A program made the translations under genes and the position numbers. Below are positions 21,309 to 32,215 of a stretch of 64,000 bases of DNA, piece after piece. The notes beneath the pieces were generated by a model, which did no database searches, was not told the DNA's origin, and was given only the letters and a program-made list of their open reading frames with translations. Numbering within the stretch: position 1 is the first letter of the stretch; each line of letters opens with the position of its first letter. Source of the stretch: Cryoendolithus antarcticus (lineage: Eukaryota > Ascomycota > Dothideomycetes > Cladosporiales > Cladosporiaceae); assembly GCA_002077065.1 (NCBI GenBank), contig NAJO01000015.1:310001-374000 (forward strand), given 5' to 3'.

Positions 21309-21646
21309 GTCTATGTCGATTTACAGGATGAAAACAGGCGAAGCGAATTACTACCTACGGTGGGCTAAGGGTGATCATATCGTACGATATGGCAAGAGCG
21401 CAAAGGTACATGCACGTCTTACATCGACTAAATGAATAATTACCAGAATAACAAGACGCAGAGATCCGAGCTGGCAGGGGTGAAAGGATACATCTGATAC
21501 AGGCACGAATGAGCCGCGCATGATCAGACCTTACGACATGTTGAAACTTGACGCATGGCAATTGGAACACCGTCTCAGCGTGCGCCACACAGACTGTAAG
21601 GTAGATATATACACTCGCTACGATACTACAGCCATTCGTACGCCAT
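21309..21646. other. Intergenic region between aldehyde dehydrogenase and ATP7
   Basis: A 338-bp tandem gap containing the ATP7 3' flank and the aldehyde dehydrogenase promoter. No element was recognised. Confidence 0.4.
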
Positions 21647-22412
21647 CTACAAGACAGAAAGATCGCCGAATTTCTCCTGTAACAGATATTAGCGCGAGCC
21701 AAATCAGGAGCCACAGTCGAGTGACTTACCTTGTAGCCCGGCACTTGCCAGCGACCCTTGGACACGAGCTGCTCGACGCGAGTGTCGATGTCAGGACGCG
21801 CAGCCACAACCTCATCCTGCAGAACGGTCAGCTTCCATATCACGTGACTGGATTGCAGTTTTGCTCGTTCTCTGCCGATACATACCACAGTCAAATCCTC
21901 AAATGGCCTCGCCGTCTCAATATTCTTCAACGTCTTCTCCAAATCCTTCAACTCCTCATCAACCTTCGTCTTCGTCTCCTCCGCGCTCTTCACAGCCTGC
22001 GCCTCAAACGCATCCAGCGCCTTGATCTGCCTGCTCACATCATACTTCTTGACCTGGAAGCTACTGAACTGCTTCTCCAAGTCATCCACGATGGCGGTGT
22101 TCTTGAGCACGGAGCGGTAGTGGCTGAAGTCGACGGTTGAGGGCTGCTCGGCGAGGATCTGCACTTTGCGGCGGGCGTCGTCGTTGCGCTTTTTGAAGGT
22201 CTGGGGCGCGGTGGCGGTGGTACCTTTCAGACCGAGCTTGGTGGGGAGAGTGGCCCAGTCGAGTTTGAGGGCCGCGCTGCGCTGGAAGGGGGAGGGGGTG
22301 TTAGTGCATGGGCTGGGGAAGGGGGGGTTCGGGTGCGTCGGGGAGCGCGGGAGAGGGCCTGCGCGTGCTGATGGCTGACATGGAAGGGTACACATACCGT
22401 TGAGGCCGCCAT
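21647..22412 (-). CDS. ATP7: Mitochondrial F1Fo ATP synthase subunit d
   Basis: Four exons (22398-22412, 21886-22281, 21730-21816, 21647-21676) encode 175 aa, the expected length for Atp7, a peripheral-stalk subunit joining F1 to Fo at the inner mitochondrial membrane. The first exon encodes only MAAST. The next begins [12 protein letters not shown] and contains [27 protein letters not shown] and a long charged helix ([19 protein letters not shown]). The third exon ends RWQVPGYK and the last encodes EKFGDLSVL. Donors are GTATGT, GTATGT and GTAAGT, and all junctions fall on codon boundaries. A 116-nt intron follows the five-residue first exon. Subunit d lacks a classical cleaved presequence, consistent with this short N-terminus. 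Confidence 0.94.
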
Positions 22413-22863
22413 TGTGAGGGTGATGGAGTGGATGAGAATAAGTGAAGGCGAGCTTCAAGGATAGGTCTTTGCCATTGAGGTTCAAAGCTCGGGTATTGGC
22501 GACAGAAGTCCGCGCGCAAGCACCGAGACTTTTGACACGCGCAAGATCATATATGAGCACACATAATCCTCTAACACCACTAATGGTGATCATCAATGCA
22601 AGACATAGTGGGCGATATTCTTCAGCCGTGACAGATAGGGAGGCGTGTAACACACGTGTCGCAGGATCAAGGGCCTGCACCGCAGTGACTTCTGATCATT
22701 TACGATCGATAGTTGTGTTCGTGGGCTGATGCACAGTATGTGCTTTACATTGGAGCAAAGCCTGTATGCTTCGTTCATGCTATACAGATAGCTGCTCTAG
22801 TCGCAGCCTAGCCAGCTGATGACCATGCCACCAACTGTCATGACTTTTGAAGCCCGGCCAAGT
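22413..22863. other. Intergenic region between ATP7 and EGD2
   Basis: A 451-bp tandem gap with the ATP7 promoter and leader and the EGD2 3' flank. I see no gene in it. Confidence 0.4.
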
Positions 22864-23542
22864 CTATATCGACAACGCCATGATACTGTTCACAATATCA
22901 TTGTCGTTCTCTTTCAGCGCCTTGACCGCCTTCTTCCGGCTGACACTGGCCTGCGCCATGACAAGCTCAATGTCCTTGGCCTCGAGTCCAGTGTCGTCAA
23001 CCTCCTCACCATCATCCTCATCCTCCTCAACCTTCTTATCCCCGCCCTCAATCGCCTTGCCCTTGTCGCCATCGTGCGAGTGGTCGTGGCCGGAGTGGTC
23101 GTTGGCAGACTGTGCGGCGAGTTGCTGAGCAGCGGAGGCCTGCGCCTGGGAGTTGAGGTCCTCGATCTTGGCTTCACCGAAGATGCTGAAAGTTGCTGTC
23201 AGTATACTGTCTGGCCATTATCGAGTCTCCTCTGTCATGTACGTACATCCAGGTGTTGCTGTTCGGGCTCTTGTAGACCTCGGGCTGGCTGATCACGAAG
23301 AGGATGTTCTTTGGTCTCCGAAGAGTGACACGGGTGATGCCCTCGACGTGCTTGAGACCGAGCTTGGCGATCGCCTTACGCGCCTTCTTCTCGTTCCTGC
23401 TGTGCACTGCTACGGAAGCACCTGCGGGGATCGATGCCTCTCCTCCCTCATTGTCGTCCGAGTCGTCCGAGTCGGAACCGTCCTGAACCTCCACATCCTT
23501 CTCCGGCTCGTCAATGATCTCTTCGACGCGTGGGTTGGCCAT
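22864..23542 (-). CDS. EGD2: Nascent polypeptide-associated complex subunit alpha
   Basis: Two exons (23247-23542 and 22864-23185) encode 205 aa, the normal fungal size. NAC alpha pairs with NAC beta (Egd1/Btt1), sits near the ribosomal exit tunnel, and affects co-translational folding and targeting. An acidic N-terminus ([14 protein letters not shown]) precedes the NAC domain ([20 protein letters not shown], then [20 protein letters not shown]). The intron has a GTACGT donor and TTTCAG acceptor and restores [14 protein letters not shown] His/Asp/Glu-rich linker follows, and a C-terminal UBA domain ends [16 protein letters not shown] 5' leader intron is visible just upstream. The gene diverges from the eL14 gene, so two ribosome-related genes share one intergenic region. 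Confidence 0.96.
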
Positions 23543-23572
23543 GTTGGGTGGTTATGAGTATGAATGAAAGAA

Positions 23573-23681
23573 CTGGGCAATGCGGTCAGTGTTAAGGTCT
23601 TGAAGCTGCGCTCAGCTGTGCTGCAAGTGTTGCGCAAGCGAGCTTCGCAATTGATATGATATTGATAGGCTTTTAACTTAC
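23573..23681 (-). other. Probable 5'-leader intron of EGD2
   Basis: On the minus strand, ACAG|GTAAGT at 23681 and a branch-like AACACTGACC followed by GCCCAG at 23573 define a 109-nt intron. It ends 30 nt before the EGD2 start codon. It lies outside the coding sequence, so only splice signals support it. Leader introns often raise expression of translation-related fungal genes. Confidence 0.6.
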
Positions 23682-23993
23682 CTGTACTGTTCAGTGTATC
23701 GCTAAGTGATCTCCTCTCCTCTCTACAGCTCCAGACGTCGTCGCTGTCCCCGACTCTGCCGCACAAACTGAGCTCAGCTGCGAAATCCTTAGCGCCGGCA
23801 GCAACCGCCGCTCTATTTCCCTCGAAAATGCCAAGACACACACTTTGTGAATCCGAGCACGAGAACGTCAGTCCGACACCAGCGACTACGACAATTCTCA
23901 CGACATCCCCACGACGGTACGAACTTCGGATCTAACACTCATTGAAGCGCCGGAGTACTAAGAATCCCTATAGACCCAACACATACCGACACG
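23682..23993. promoter_or_regulatory. Shared divergent promoter region of EGD2 and RPL14
   Basis: With the EGD2 leader, about 450 bp separate the two start codons. Both products act at the ribosome, so co-regulation from a shared region is plausible. I did not recognise a specific ribosomal-protein promoter motif. Confidence 0.4.
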
Positions 23994-24601
23994 ATGGGCG
24001 AGGCAAGCGTTGTAGCAAGCCAATGGAGGATGGTGGAGGTGGGCCGTGTGGTGCTCTTCAGCAACGGTCCTTTCGCTGGCAGACTCGCGGCGATTGTCGA
24101 GATCATTGATCACAAGCGCGTACGTTCGCCATCTTCCACCTGGACAATTCCCCACGCCGAAAGATGGGCGTATGGAAGAAGTCTACAAGCCAAGTCGACA
24201 GATACTAACATATTCTCGCCCACAGGTCCTCGTCGAAGGTCCCTCCGAATCGAAAGACCTGCTCGTCCCGCGTCACTCCTCTCCACTCGCTGCTCTCTCC
24301 CTCACACGCATCGTCATCGAGAAGCTCCCACGAGGTGCGGGCTCTGCTGCGCTCCAGAAGCTGTGGCAGGCACAGGAGGTCGAGGGAACGTGGAACAAGA
24401 GCACGTATGCGCTCAACAAGGCAAAGACGATGAGGAGACGGGAGTTGAACGACTTCGAGAGGTTCAAGGCGATGAGGCTGAAGAAGCAGGTGTGTTGAAG
24501 TTTGCAGTTGGGGATGGTGAGGCAGAATGTGGTACTGACACGACGGACAGGTTCGCTTCCAGCATCGCAAGTCGTTCGCTGCGGCTAAGGCGAGCGCATA
24601 A
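23994..24601 (+). CDS. RPL14: 60S ribosomal protein eL14
   Basis: Three exons (23994-24119, 24226-24489, 24551-24601) encode 146 aa. eL14 is a large-subunit protein of the cytosolic ribosome. The first exon gives [20 protein letters not shown] and the KOW-like core continues [20 protein letters not shown] across the first splice. The second exon carries [12 protein letters not shown] and the helical [20 protein letters not shown]. The final exon encodes [16 protein letters not shown]. Donors are GTACGT and GTGTGT; acceptors are CCACAG and GGACAG. All junctions are at codon boundaries. Confidence 0.95.
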
Positions 24602-25145
24602 ATTGATCTTTCTTCGCGGACAAGCTTGTGGGAAAATCGAACGAGCGCAGCTGGCACGAATGCCTAGCAGTAACATGGCGAGCGTTTGCGGGATGTGGAC
24701 AACATCGAGCATCGAACACCGCCGCATTACATGCTGCAGCTCAGATGACCGCGGACTACGAGGATAGCTTGGCGTGCAATGCAAACAACATCCCAAACAA
24801 CGTGCACTGTATCATTGTTGCATCCCACCCTGGTCTCCGTCGGACGGTCAGGGAGTAGGGTAGATTACAAGGCACTTTGCATCTGAGCAGCTACATCTTC
24901 CAGAGCCTATCACGGGCATTCATCTTCTCCATTCAGGTCACACCACCAAAAGTACCGTCCCGCTCATGGTCCTGCTCACCTTACCTTTGCGGAGTAGTCG
25001 TACATTTGTCGTTCACGTCGTAAAATGCCTCCCTCGTCTATCTCTAGCAACACCATCTTACAACATGCAACGGCAGCGCAATTCCCCTTCACGTTAGCCA
25101 AGGTTAGCCAAGGTTGAGCCTGCCTGGCTTTATCAAGGTCCCAGC
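24602..25145. other. Convergent intergenic region (RPL14 / F-box-like gene A)
   Basis: About 545 bp of 3' flank for two converging genes. It includes a perfect 10-nt tandem duplication near the right end. No gene was recognised. Confidence 0.45.
25093..25112. repeat. Two tandem copies of a 10-nt unit
   Basis: GTTAGCCAAG occurs twice in direct succession, followed by a partial third copy (GTTGAGCC). It lies in the 3' flank of F-box-like gene A. Probably replication slippage. Confidence 0.8.
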
Positions 25146-26295
25146 TCAGTAACGTAGTTCGAGCTGTGCCTCCAGCTCCACCACCTTACGATCACTCCTT
25201 GCCATGAAATCCAGCAGCCACGCACCCTTAGGGTCGCCACTTGTCTTTGCGGCTTCAGCCCAAGACAATAGCTTCTTGTTGCGGAAATTGATCTCACAGT
25301 ACGGGCGTTCAGGCGCTTTACCATCACCGTAATCCGGCCACTCCTCCATGAAACAATCCATCGTCATCTCGAAGTGATCCAGCACGTAATTGGCCAGGGT
25401 CTGGACGATATCTTCGACGCAGCCGTGGTCGATGATGGCGATCTGGAAGAACTCCATCGCGCGCCAGTTGATGTACGGCACGAGGATCTTTACCGCAGAC
25501 ACACATTGCCCGGCGATGGCAGACTCAAGGCCTTCGTTAACCGTGGTGTAGGCTGGCATCTCGGCATACCATTCTGGATCATACTCCGAGAGGGGTTCCG
25601 GAAGTAGATCGTAATGACCGAGCTTTGCGAGTAATGCTATTTGACTGTCGGTCCATGGGCTGCGAAGTAACTTCTGTGGGATCTCATATACGAATCCTGC
25701 TCTCATGCCGCTGATAACTTCGCCAAAGCTGTAATCGAAGCCATCTGCACCGCGAGCAAGGACGACGTGATCTGCTCTGTACTCCATGACCCAAGTCTCG
25801 AAGAAGTCGAACGTGAAGAATCTGGCTCCGAGCAGCCGAGTCACTGCCGTACCGCAATACGGCGAACTGGAGCGGTTCGCAACCGCTTCGTTGACGAGGA
25901 TCATCGTTGTGATTCTGCCGTATAAGAGCCGGCTTGACAACTGCACAAGGGTGCGCTTCGATGCGAATGGCAGGTCAAGGTTGCCAGAGTGGACAAAGAT
26001 CTTGACGTGTTGTCAGCAAGCAAGCAAGAGTCACTCTGCTCGTGCAACTCACATCCTGCAGCAGCTCAGTGGGAAGAAGCTCGAATTGTGACTGAGCTGG
26101 CCGCTTCTTGGCATGTTTCGTGGGTACATCCACATTGATGATAGGCTCTATCCCCACTGAATTCGCGCTTCCACTGTATTTGGACGAGCGTGACGCGCTG
26201 GCGGATCTGTTCTTGCGCTTGCTGCCGGCTCCATCGCTCGAGGCTGCAGCAGTGATTCGTCCGGCTTGAACGTTGCTCGTGACTTTGCCGGCCAT
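25146..26295 (-). CDS. F-box-like protein A, paralogue of the divergent neighbour
   Basis: Two exons (26053-26295 and 25146-26000), joined by a GTGAGT...GTCAAG intron, encode 365 aa. After a basic, Ser-rich N-terminus (SKRKNRSASASRSSKYS) an F-box-like motif begins FELLPTELLQDIFVHSGN. The intron falls within it, between LLQD and IFVH. F-box proteins usually link substrates to SCF ubiquitin ligases through Skp1; the substrate here is unknown. The rest is a helical domain with no recognised repeats, containing FETWVMEYRADHVVL, QKLLRSPWTDSQIALLAKLG and LSWAEAAKTSGDPKGAWLLD. These parts align with the divergent gene at 27365-28465 (HSGNLDLP; AEKARKAGDAKGEWL). An in-frame ATG also exists 54 nt upstream (26349). 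The F-box assignment is moderate. Confidence 0.7.
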
Positions 26296-27364
26296 GTCGA
26301 CGACTGTGAGTGCTGACGCTTCGCCTCGTATTCGATCCGAGTGCCGCAAGGTCGTGCTGGCACTGGTATGCTCGGTCCGTCAACCTAAGAGTTGTAGACC
26401 AAAGAGAAGTGAAGGGTCCAGCCTACTTGTTACTGAAGCAACACTACGTCGACGTTGTTTCGACGAGTACAATGCACCTGATTATCACCGCGCGATGACT
26501 CGACTTCTTGCCTTGAGAGCCGCGTTATTTCTCGTCATGTGTTGGACATCACGAGCAGCGAAGGTGTGACGGACAAGTACGCGATGTCGTTGTCCCAGGC
26601 CAACGCCGTACAATGTGGGAAGTCACAACAGGACGCGTACCGAAGCGGACTAGTGCGATACGTGCCAAGTCCCGCTTCACCTAACTTTTTCCCTCGACTG
26701 CAACTTTCACCTACTCCTGCACTCTACCACCGACATGCATCACCCACTTCCTCCGACTTCGTGGCGCAGCACGGCAGTTGTAAGTCTCCATCCATCTGTT
26801 ACACATTGAAGGATGTTATAATTTGCGATTGACGGCTGTCGCCTGAGATCACGCCTGATTCTCAAGAGGGCATGGCTTGGTTGATATTTCTTACTTGATC
26901 TGACTATCGATATTACCGCAATGCTACTCTGCACGACCTTGCAGCAGCACTCCAGCTGACTCTAGTCGCAGTACCTCGCCACCACGTCGCATTGCTCGGC
27001 GTCGCCCTCCAACCACGAGCATTGAAGATGAGCAGCCAATATCGCTACACCCTGCACACTCGGCTTCGGGAGTTGATTTTTGTCTGCCGGGGATCCCGAG
27101 CCGCACCACCACACACCACTTGACAGCAGACGTCGCGTAGGCGTGAGCTGATATTGTCCGGTATGCCGGCTTATTTTCCTTCCTCCCCTCCCCTTGACAA
27201 TGATTAAAAATTTGACACTAGATAGTAATTGACCTTCGGGTATGATCGCTTATCACCAAGATCACTGAGGTCTTCATCATCAAAGCACTGCTTGTTCAAA
27301 TCTGATCCAAGAACAGAACTGACTTCTGTCGAATAGGGTGTTCTGTATCCGAGCTTGATACCCG
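26296..27364. promoter_or_regulatory. Divergent region between two F-box-like paralogues
   Basis: About 1.07 kb separating the paralogues' starts, which should contain both promoters. An AT-rich segment with TTAAAAATTTG lies near 27205. No gene was recognised. Confidence 0.4.
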
Positions 27365-28465
27365 ATGACAGCCCTCGAACATGGCAAGACGCCGATCCGC
27401 ATCAGAGGCAAGCGCAGTGCCTGCAAGGCCGAGAAATGGCATTTCGGCAAGCAGCGCAAGCATCTGCAGGTCATCATGTCCTCCCCGGCAACGTCAGAGA
27501 TCTCGTCGCAAGCAGCTAGTGGAGCATCACGTGCGCTCAAACGACGGAAGGTAGCACTTTCCCGACTCGAGCAGCTCCCAGCGGAATTGATACAGGAGAT
27601 TTTGCTGCACTCTGGCAATCTCGACTTGCCTCTTGCATCACCACGGCTGGCTAGTCAGCTCTCCGGCAAGCAACTGCAGTGGCAGCTCACCAAGCAGGCC
27701 CTGTCACCCATCATTCATTGCACGAGCACCGCGACCAGTCAAGAGCTTCGGCGAGCAGAGCGCCTCCTGAGCAGTCGGTTCATGACCTGGACCTTCTTTG
27801 GTCAGTGGCTCGACGATCAAGCTGGGGTACAATCCGACGTCCAGCCTGGCTCGTCGGACAACGCAGATCGGCATCAGAGTAATCAGTGGACGTCATTGCG
27901 ACCATCCGCCGATCTCGTCGTTCCGGTCAAATTACTTCATGGGCCTTGGACTCGAGACAAGACCAAGTTCCTCCGGGTTCTTACTGCAAACTCAACAGAC
28001 AACCTCACAGGTTTGACCGGTTTCGCCAGTGAGGTTGCCCATACAGGTCTCATCGATGCTACACGAGAGCAGTGCATGGATGCGCTTGAACTACTCCGTC
28101 GCCTTGGCGTCGCGCCGGATCAAGAACTCTTGCGCGCTGACATCACCGACTTCGGATGCCAGAGAGACACTGTAATGTACATCTTGAGGTGGTGTGCTTC
28201 CGAGGTAATGCGATGCACTGCTGGAGGAGGCGATGGCGGTGGCGTGAAGGACACTCGTCCGAACGTCGACATCGACTTTCTTGATCCAGTTCTTTGGGCA
28301 TGGGCGGAAAAGGCAAGGAAGGCAGGCGATGCGAAGGGTGAATGGCTCACGAAGACTTTGAAGCGTGTTTCCAGCATTACAGCGAACGGCGATGATACCC
28401 AAGACGCGATTGAATTGTCTTCGAACAGCAGCAGCAGTAGTTTGCATGTACATACATGTGATTAG
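27365..28465 (+). CDS. F-box-like protein B, intronless paralogue
   Basis: A single-exon frame of 366 aa from the first ATG. A second ATG at 27476 (MSSPATSEISS) has a better context and would give 329 aa. The F-box-like motif reads LEQLPAELIQEILLHSGN and is followed by LDLPLASPRLASQLSGKQLQ, closely parallel to gene A. Later segments also align: FMTWTFFGQWL, KLLHGPWTRDKTKFLRVL and WAWAEKARKAGDAKGEWLTK. The C-terminus is a Ser run followed by LHVHTCD. Unlike gene A, it has no intron in the F-box. It probably acts as a substrate adaptor of an SCF-type ligase, but the substrate and the Skp1 contact are unproven. Confidence 0.68.
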   Translation: MTALEHGKTPIRIRGKRSACKAEKWHFGKQRKHLQVIMSSPATSEISSQAASGASRALKRRKVALSRLEQLPAELIQEILLHSGNLDLPLASPRLASQLSGKQLQWQLTKQALSPIIHCTSTATSQELRRAERLLSSRFMTWTFFGQWLDDQAGVQSDVQPGSSDNADRHQSNQWTSLRPSADLVVPVKLLHGPWTRDKTKFLRVLTANSTDNLTGLTGFASEVAHTGLIDATREQCMDALELLRRLGVAPDQELLRADITDFGCQRDTVMYILRWCASEVMRCTAGGGDGGGVKDTRPNVDIDFLDPVLWAWAEKARKAGDAKGEWLTKTLKRVSSITANGDDTQDAIELSSNSSSSSLHVHTCD

Positions 28466-29036
28466 AAGCTCGTCTTCCGCTCGATTCCTTGCCTGTTCTT
28501 CTAACGGCTAGACCTCTTGGCACCCACAGCAACCTCGTGTTTCACAGCATGCACGTTCACTGCCCTGATTCATCTCGATCCCCACTTCCCACGCGCTTGC
28601 CATGCATAGTGCTGCCGTCATCTCGCCTGCGCGTGTTGCAACCACCTCGTCTTACGTCCCGCTCTGCCAATCTCGCGTCAGAACCTGGTTTGCTGGAGCA
28701 CGCTTGTGGCACTTCACATGCTTTGTGCGTGTTTCGCGTGGTGGGAGGTGATGCGAATCTGGGATCGTGATCCGTCGGGCCTTGCTCAGAGTGGCTGCTG
28801 GGGTGCAATGACATGTGGTGGCTGATACTGGGGTGTAGGCGTGCTGGTAGATGAGTGGTTTGTATAGGGCGGTATGGGGAACCCGGTCTGTTGTGCCTTG
28901 GACGGACTGATAATGAGATGAGGTGAGATGGTGATGGGTTGTTGAGTGTTCATATTCACTGCTTCGTCCATGCTCCCATACTGCTTTCCCTCACTTCTTC
29001 TGCCAACAGCTCTACTTCTAAGGAGAGCAATCTACG
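28466..29036. other. Intergenic region, possible small Pro-rich frame
   Basis: About 570 bp containing the 3' flank of F-box-like gene B and the promoter of the DUF8004-like gene. On the minus strand a 61-codon frame (28786-28971) is Pro/Gln/Thr rich (STSTPTPQYQPPHVIAPQQP). It has a coding-like composition but no recognisable family, so I do not call it a gene. Confidence 0.4.
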
Positions 29037-32000
29037 ATGCCTGGGCTCTTCAGATCACCGAGTAGGCCGGACAGTGATGGCGTTCGCTCTCGACTACCAC
29101 TCAGGATGTCTACGCTCCGGAAGAAGAAGTCCGTCATCAAGTCCAATTCAACGGTGGCAGTGAATGCAGTGCGGTCGCCAGATGCTATCGTCGAAGAGTC
29201 GCCAATGTCCTTCGACATCAAGGACGAGGATCGGACGGTGGGCTGCTTCTACGATGACGGGCATGCGAACGTGCCGCAAAAGGCTTCGCGGCGGCAGGCA
29301 ATGCGAGACTTTGTCAAGAGCATGAAGGAGAAGTCTCGAACGATGAGCGAAAGCGGTGTGCCTGACAATGAGGCAACACCGCAACGATCAGCCACGCGAG
29401 GGCGTAGAGTGGTAAGATCTGCGCTTCCGACGAGGTTTGAGCTTCAAGCTGACTGCTCGCTCCTCAGGACCAGCCCTACGACAAGAATGGCTTCGCCTCC
29501 GTACCAGTTAAAGACGACGTCCTTGATCGTATCATGGGTGCTCCTAAAGCCGAGCCCAAGCCTGCCAGCGACAGCTTTTATCTCAAGCAGCGTATACGTG
29601 CAAATTCACGAGCTGCTTCCGCTACGAATCGATCTCCAGCCTCCGGTCTGTCACAGGCAGAGCGGGACCGCCAGCCACTTAGTGCGGAGGAACTCGAAGC
29701 CACGTTCGTGGGCGCGCCCTACTTCCGAGTCGAGCAAAGAGGAGCTCGGTATGTCCCGCAGGTGCTTTTCCGCGGTGGGGATGCCATTGTAGCAGCTGCG
29801 ATATATGGAACGGATCACAAGGGCATGGCACATGAGACGTTCGAGGCGAGTACACTGGGCGTGCATCAAGTAAGGGAAGCGGACGAGCGGCCAGGATTGA
29901 AGAGGCATGAGACTGGCAGCCGTCTGACACTGCTGTTGGACGTAGCGGAGCCCATGTTGGAGGTGCCAAACATGCTCAGCGCGATTGGGCTGGATCGAGG
30001 GACGATTGGATTTGAGCATTTCTTGCAGCTGTCCGTGGCCGACAGTGTGGAACAGCCGGATGAACCGCACAGCCTGGAGCACAGACATCTCCTCATTTCT
30101 GGTCCTGAGGCACTGGGTCTACGAAACATGAATGTCGAGGAGCTGATCGGTCGACTTGCAGAATTGGACGAGCTATACCGACTGCTCAAGAGCGGCGATG
30201 CATCTAGTAGTGCCCTGAACGAGGGTAAGATCTCCGAGATGGGTGAGGATCTCTTCGACAAGCTGCTCAGCGCAGAGCTCGGCATCTCGCCAGCAGGTAC
30301 CGGGAGCGTTTCGCTTGGCACACAGATCACTGCACTCCAGGAGACGCTGAATGTCAAGGGTCTCTGGCATGATTTCAGTATGGTGGAATGGCGGATACAG
30401 GTCGGCGCGCTTCTGTGGGCTAGCGAGGACGACGACGATCCGCAGCAGCCGAGTGAGCGCGACGTCTTGATTTTGCAGATCGCACTTGCTGCAGAGCTTG
30501 CGGTTCGCCTCGAGATACTAGCAGCATTGAAAGTGTCGAATGGCGTTCCCCCTATGATCACGGACGCCGATCGAGAGAAGATTGCTGCTCAAAGATCACG
30601 CAAGATCGACTGGGACGTTCTACTCGCCGAGCGCTTCCTGGAACACCTCACAGCCATGAGCGGGTCTGCACTTCCAGCCGCTGCTGGCAACAGGAGCAGC
30701 TTCTTCAGTGCGATCACATGCTTCTCCGCGGCTTCGAACGGCGCGACACCTCCTATCTTCGAGCCCAAGAACATCGAGCAGCAGATTACTGGACTGATGA
30801 GTTTCGCTGAAAGCATCGGCTGGCCGAACACGGAAGCCGTCAAATTGCAGCTTACTACTCAGACCGACTCGGGAAGGCCCAAAAGCACTATGAGTGCCAT
30901 GAGTATCTACGCTACGCCAATGAGCAGTCCGCAGCTCCCTGCCTCCCCGTCAGCGCCGAGCAACAGGCTGAGCTACTTCGGCTCCTCAGCTTTACAGCGC
31001 CGTCCAGGCATCAGCCGAATGACCACAGCACAGAGCATGCAGCTCTTCCCTACCTCTGCACCATCAAGCCACACCGGCGGCTTCCAGACAGGCGGCTGGC
31101 TGTCAAAGTCCTGGCTCTCCGGTCTAGTCCTCCCAGGCGAAGCAGCGAGTCATTTCCTGATTTCCACGCTCCTTGAGAACTCACCACAAGCCATCGAAGC
31201 CCTCGGCGACTGCGCAAACCTCTACGGTGGCTTCATATACCAAGGTCGAGGCTACTGGAGCAAGAGCTGCATCGTGGGACGCGTCCTGGCGGCTACCGAA
31301 GGCTCGAAAGAATGCATGGGCTGGATCTCCGTTCCCGCGCTCGGCCAAGCAGACGGCTGGGTGAACCTGGACATACAAGATGTCGTCCTTGCATCCAAGA
31401 TCAAGACACCCGAGCGCATAGCCCAAGACTCCGATCCGCTACACAACACCTCCGCCACCTCTGTCCAAGTCGGTGATTTTACGACGCCTCTCGACGGGCC
31501 TCCAGTGATGGGCAATGAAGTCCGATTCTCCTCACTCGCCCTGCCTTCGCCCACAGCATCAACACCAGGCCAGACAACCCTGACCTTCACCTCACCGCTC
31601 AACCCCAAGCTCCCGCCCCTTACCCTCAACTTGACTCACGACATCCACTTTATATCCTCCTACCCCTGCCACCCAACCCCTCTCCCCCGCTCCCGCCGCC
31701 CCACATCGGCGAAACCACCTCTCACGCTCTCTCCCCCCGTCTCACCGATCGACAGTCTCACAGACAAAGCGCTTCCCGCTTCTCCCGCGCATCCACTGCA
31801 CGTGGAGTACCGCTACCATCTCATTCCGGCCGCGAGTCTGCTCACGTTGCCGGCACAGGGATTGCTGCGGGACACTGTGGAGGGCGAGGAGGTCGAGGTG
31901 TTGGTCCTGGACGCGAGAGGGAGCTGGGAGTTGGAAGTGCTGGGGAGGGCTTGGTGTGCACAGGTCGGGGAAAGTGCTGTGGTGGGAAAGGAGGGGAGAA

Positions 32001-32065
32001 CGTGTATGGCTTGTTGCATTCGGGAGGCTAGGGGGTTACGAGTGAGGGTCGTGGTAAGGGTGTGA
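29037..32065 (+). CDS. Conserved fungal protein of unknown function (DUF8004-like)
   Basis: Two exons (29037-29411 and 29468-32065), joined by a GTAAGA...CTCAG intron, encode 990 aa. The N-terminus is basic and Ser rich. The central part is a large globular region of mixed helices (APYFRVEQRGARYVPQVLF, RLTLLLDVAEPMLEVPNML, WHDFSMVEWRIQVGALLW). A well-conserved-looking segment near residue 700 reads KSWLSGLVLPGEAASHFLI and LYGGFIYQGRGYWSKSCIVG. I associate this architecture with fungal DUF8004 proteins, from memory only. The C-terminal third is Pro/Ser rich, then returns to an ordered end (EVLVLDARGSWELEVLGRAW). No transmembrane segment or catalytic motif is evident. The 3' end converges on the LigB-type gene 150 nt away. 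Confidence 0.72.
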
Positions 32066-32215
32066 GGCGGTGTTTCATCCGATGTCTTTGAAATTACATC
32101 GAGATACCCAAGTCTGCAGATTCTGGACATACATTGTCATACATCAAGCAAATGGAAGCTATACTACGTCCATTTGAACCCTTTCGCCCTGCTACTTTCC
32201 ACGCCAGTCCACTCG

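Noticed and set aside
30000..30561. Ser-rich minus-strand frames within the DUF8004-like gene
   Set aside because: Antisense shadows of a helical Glu/Leu-rich coding region.
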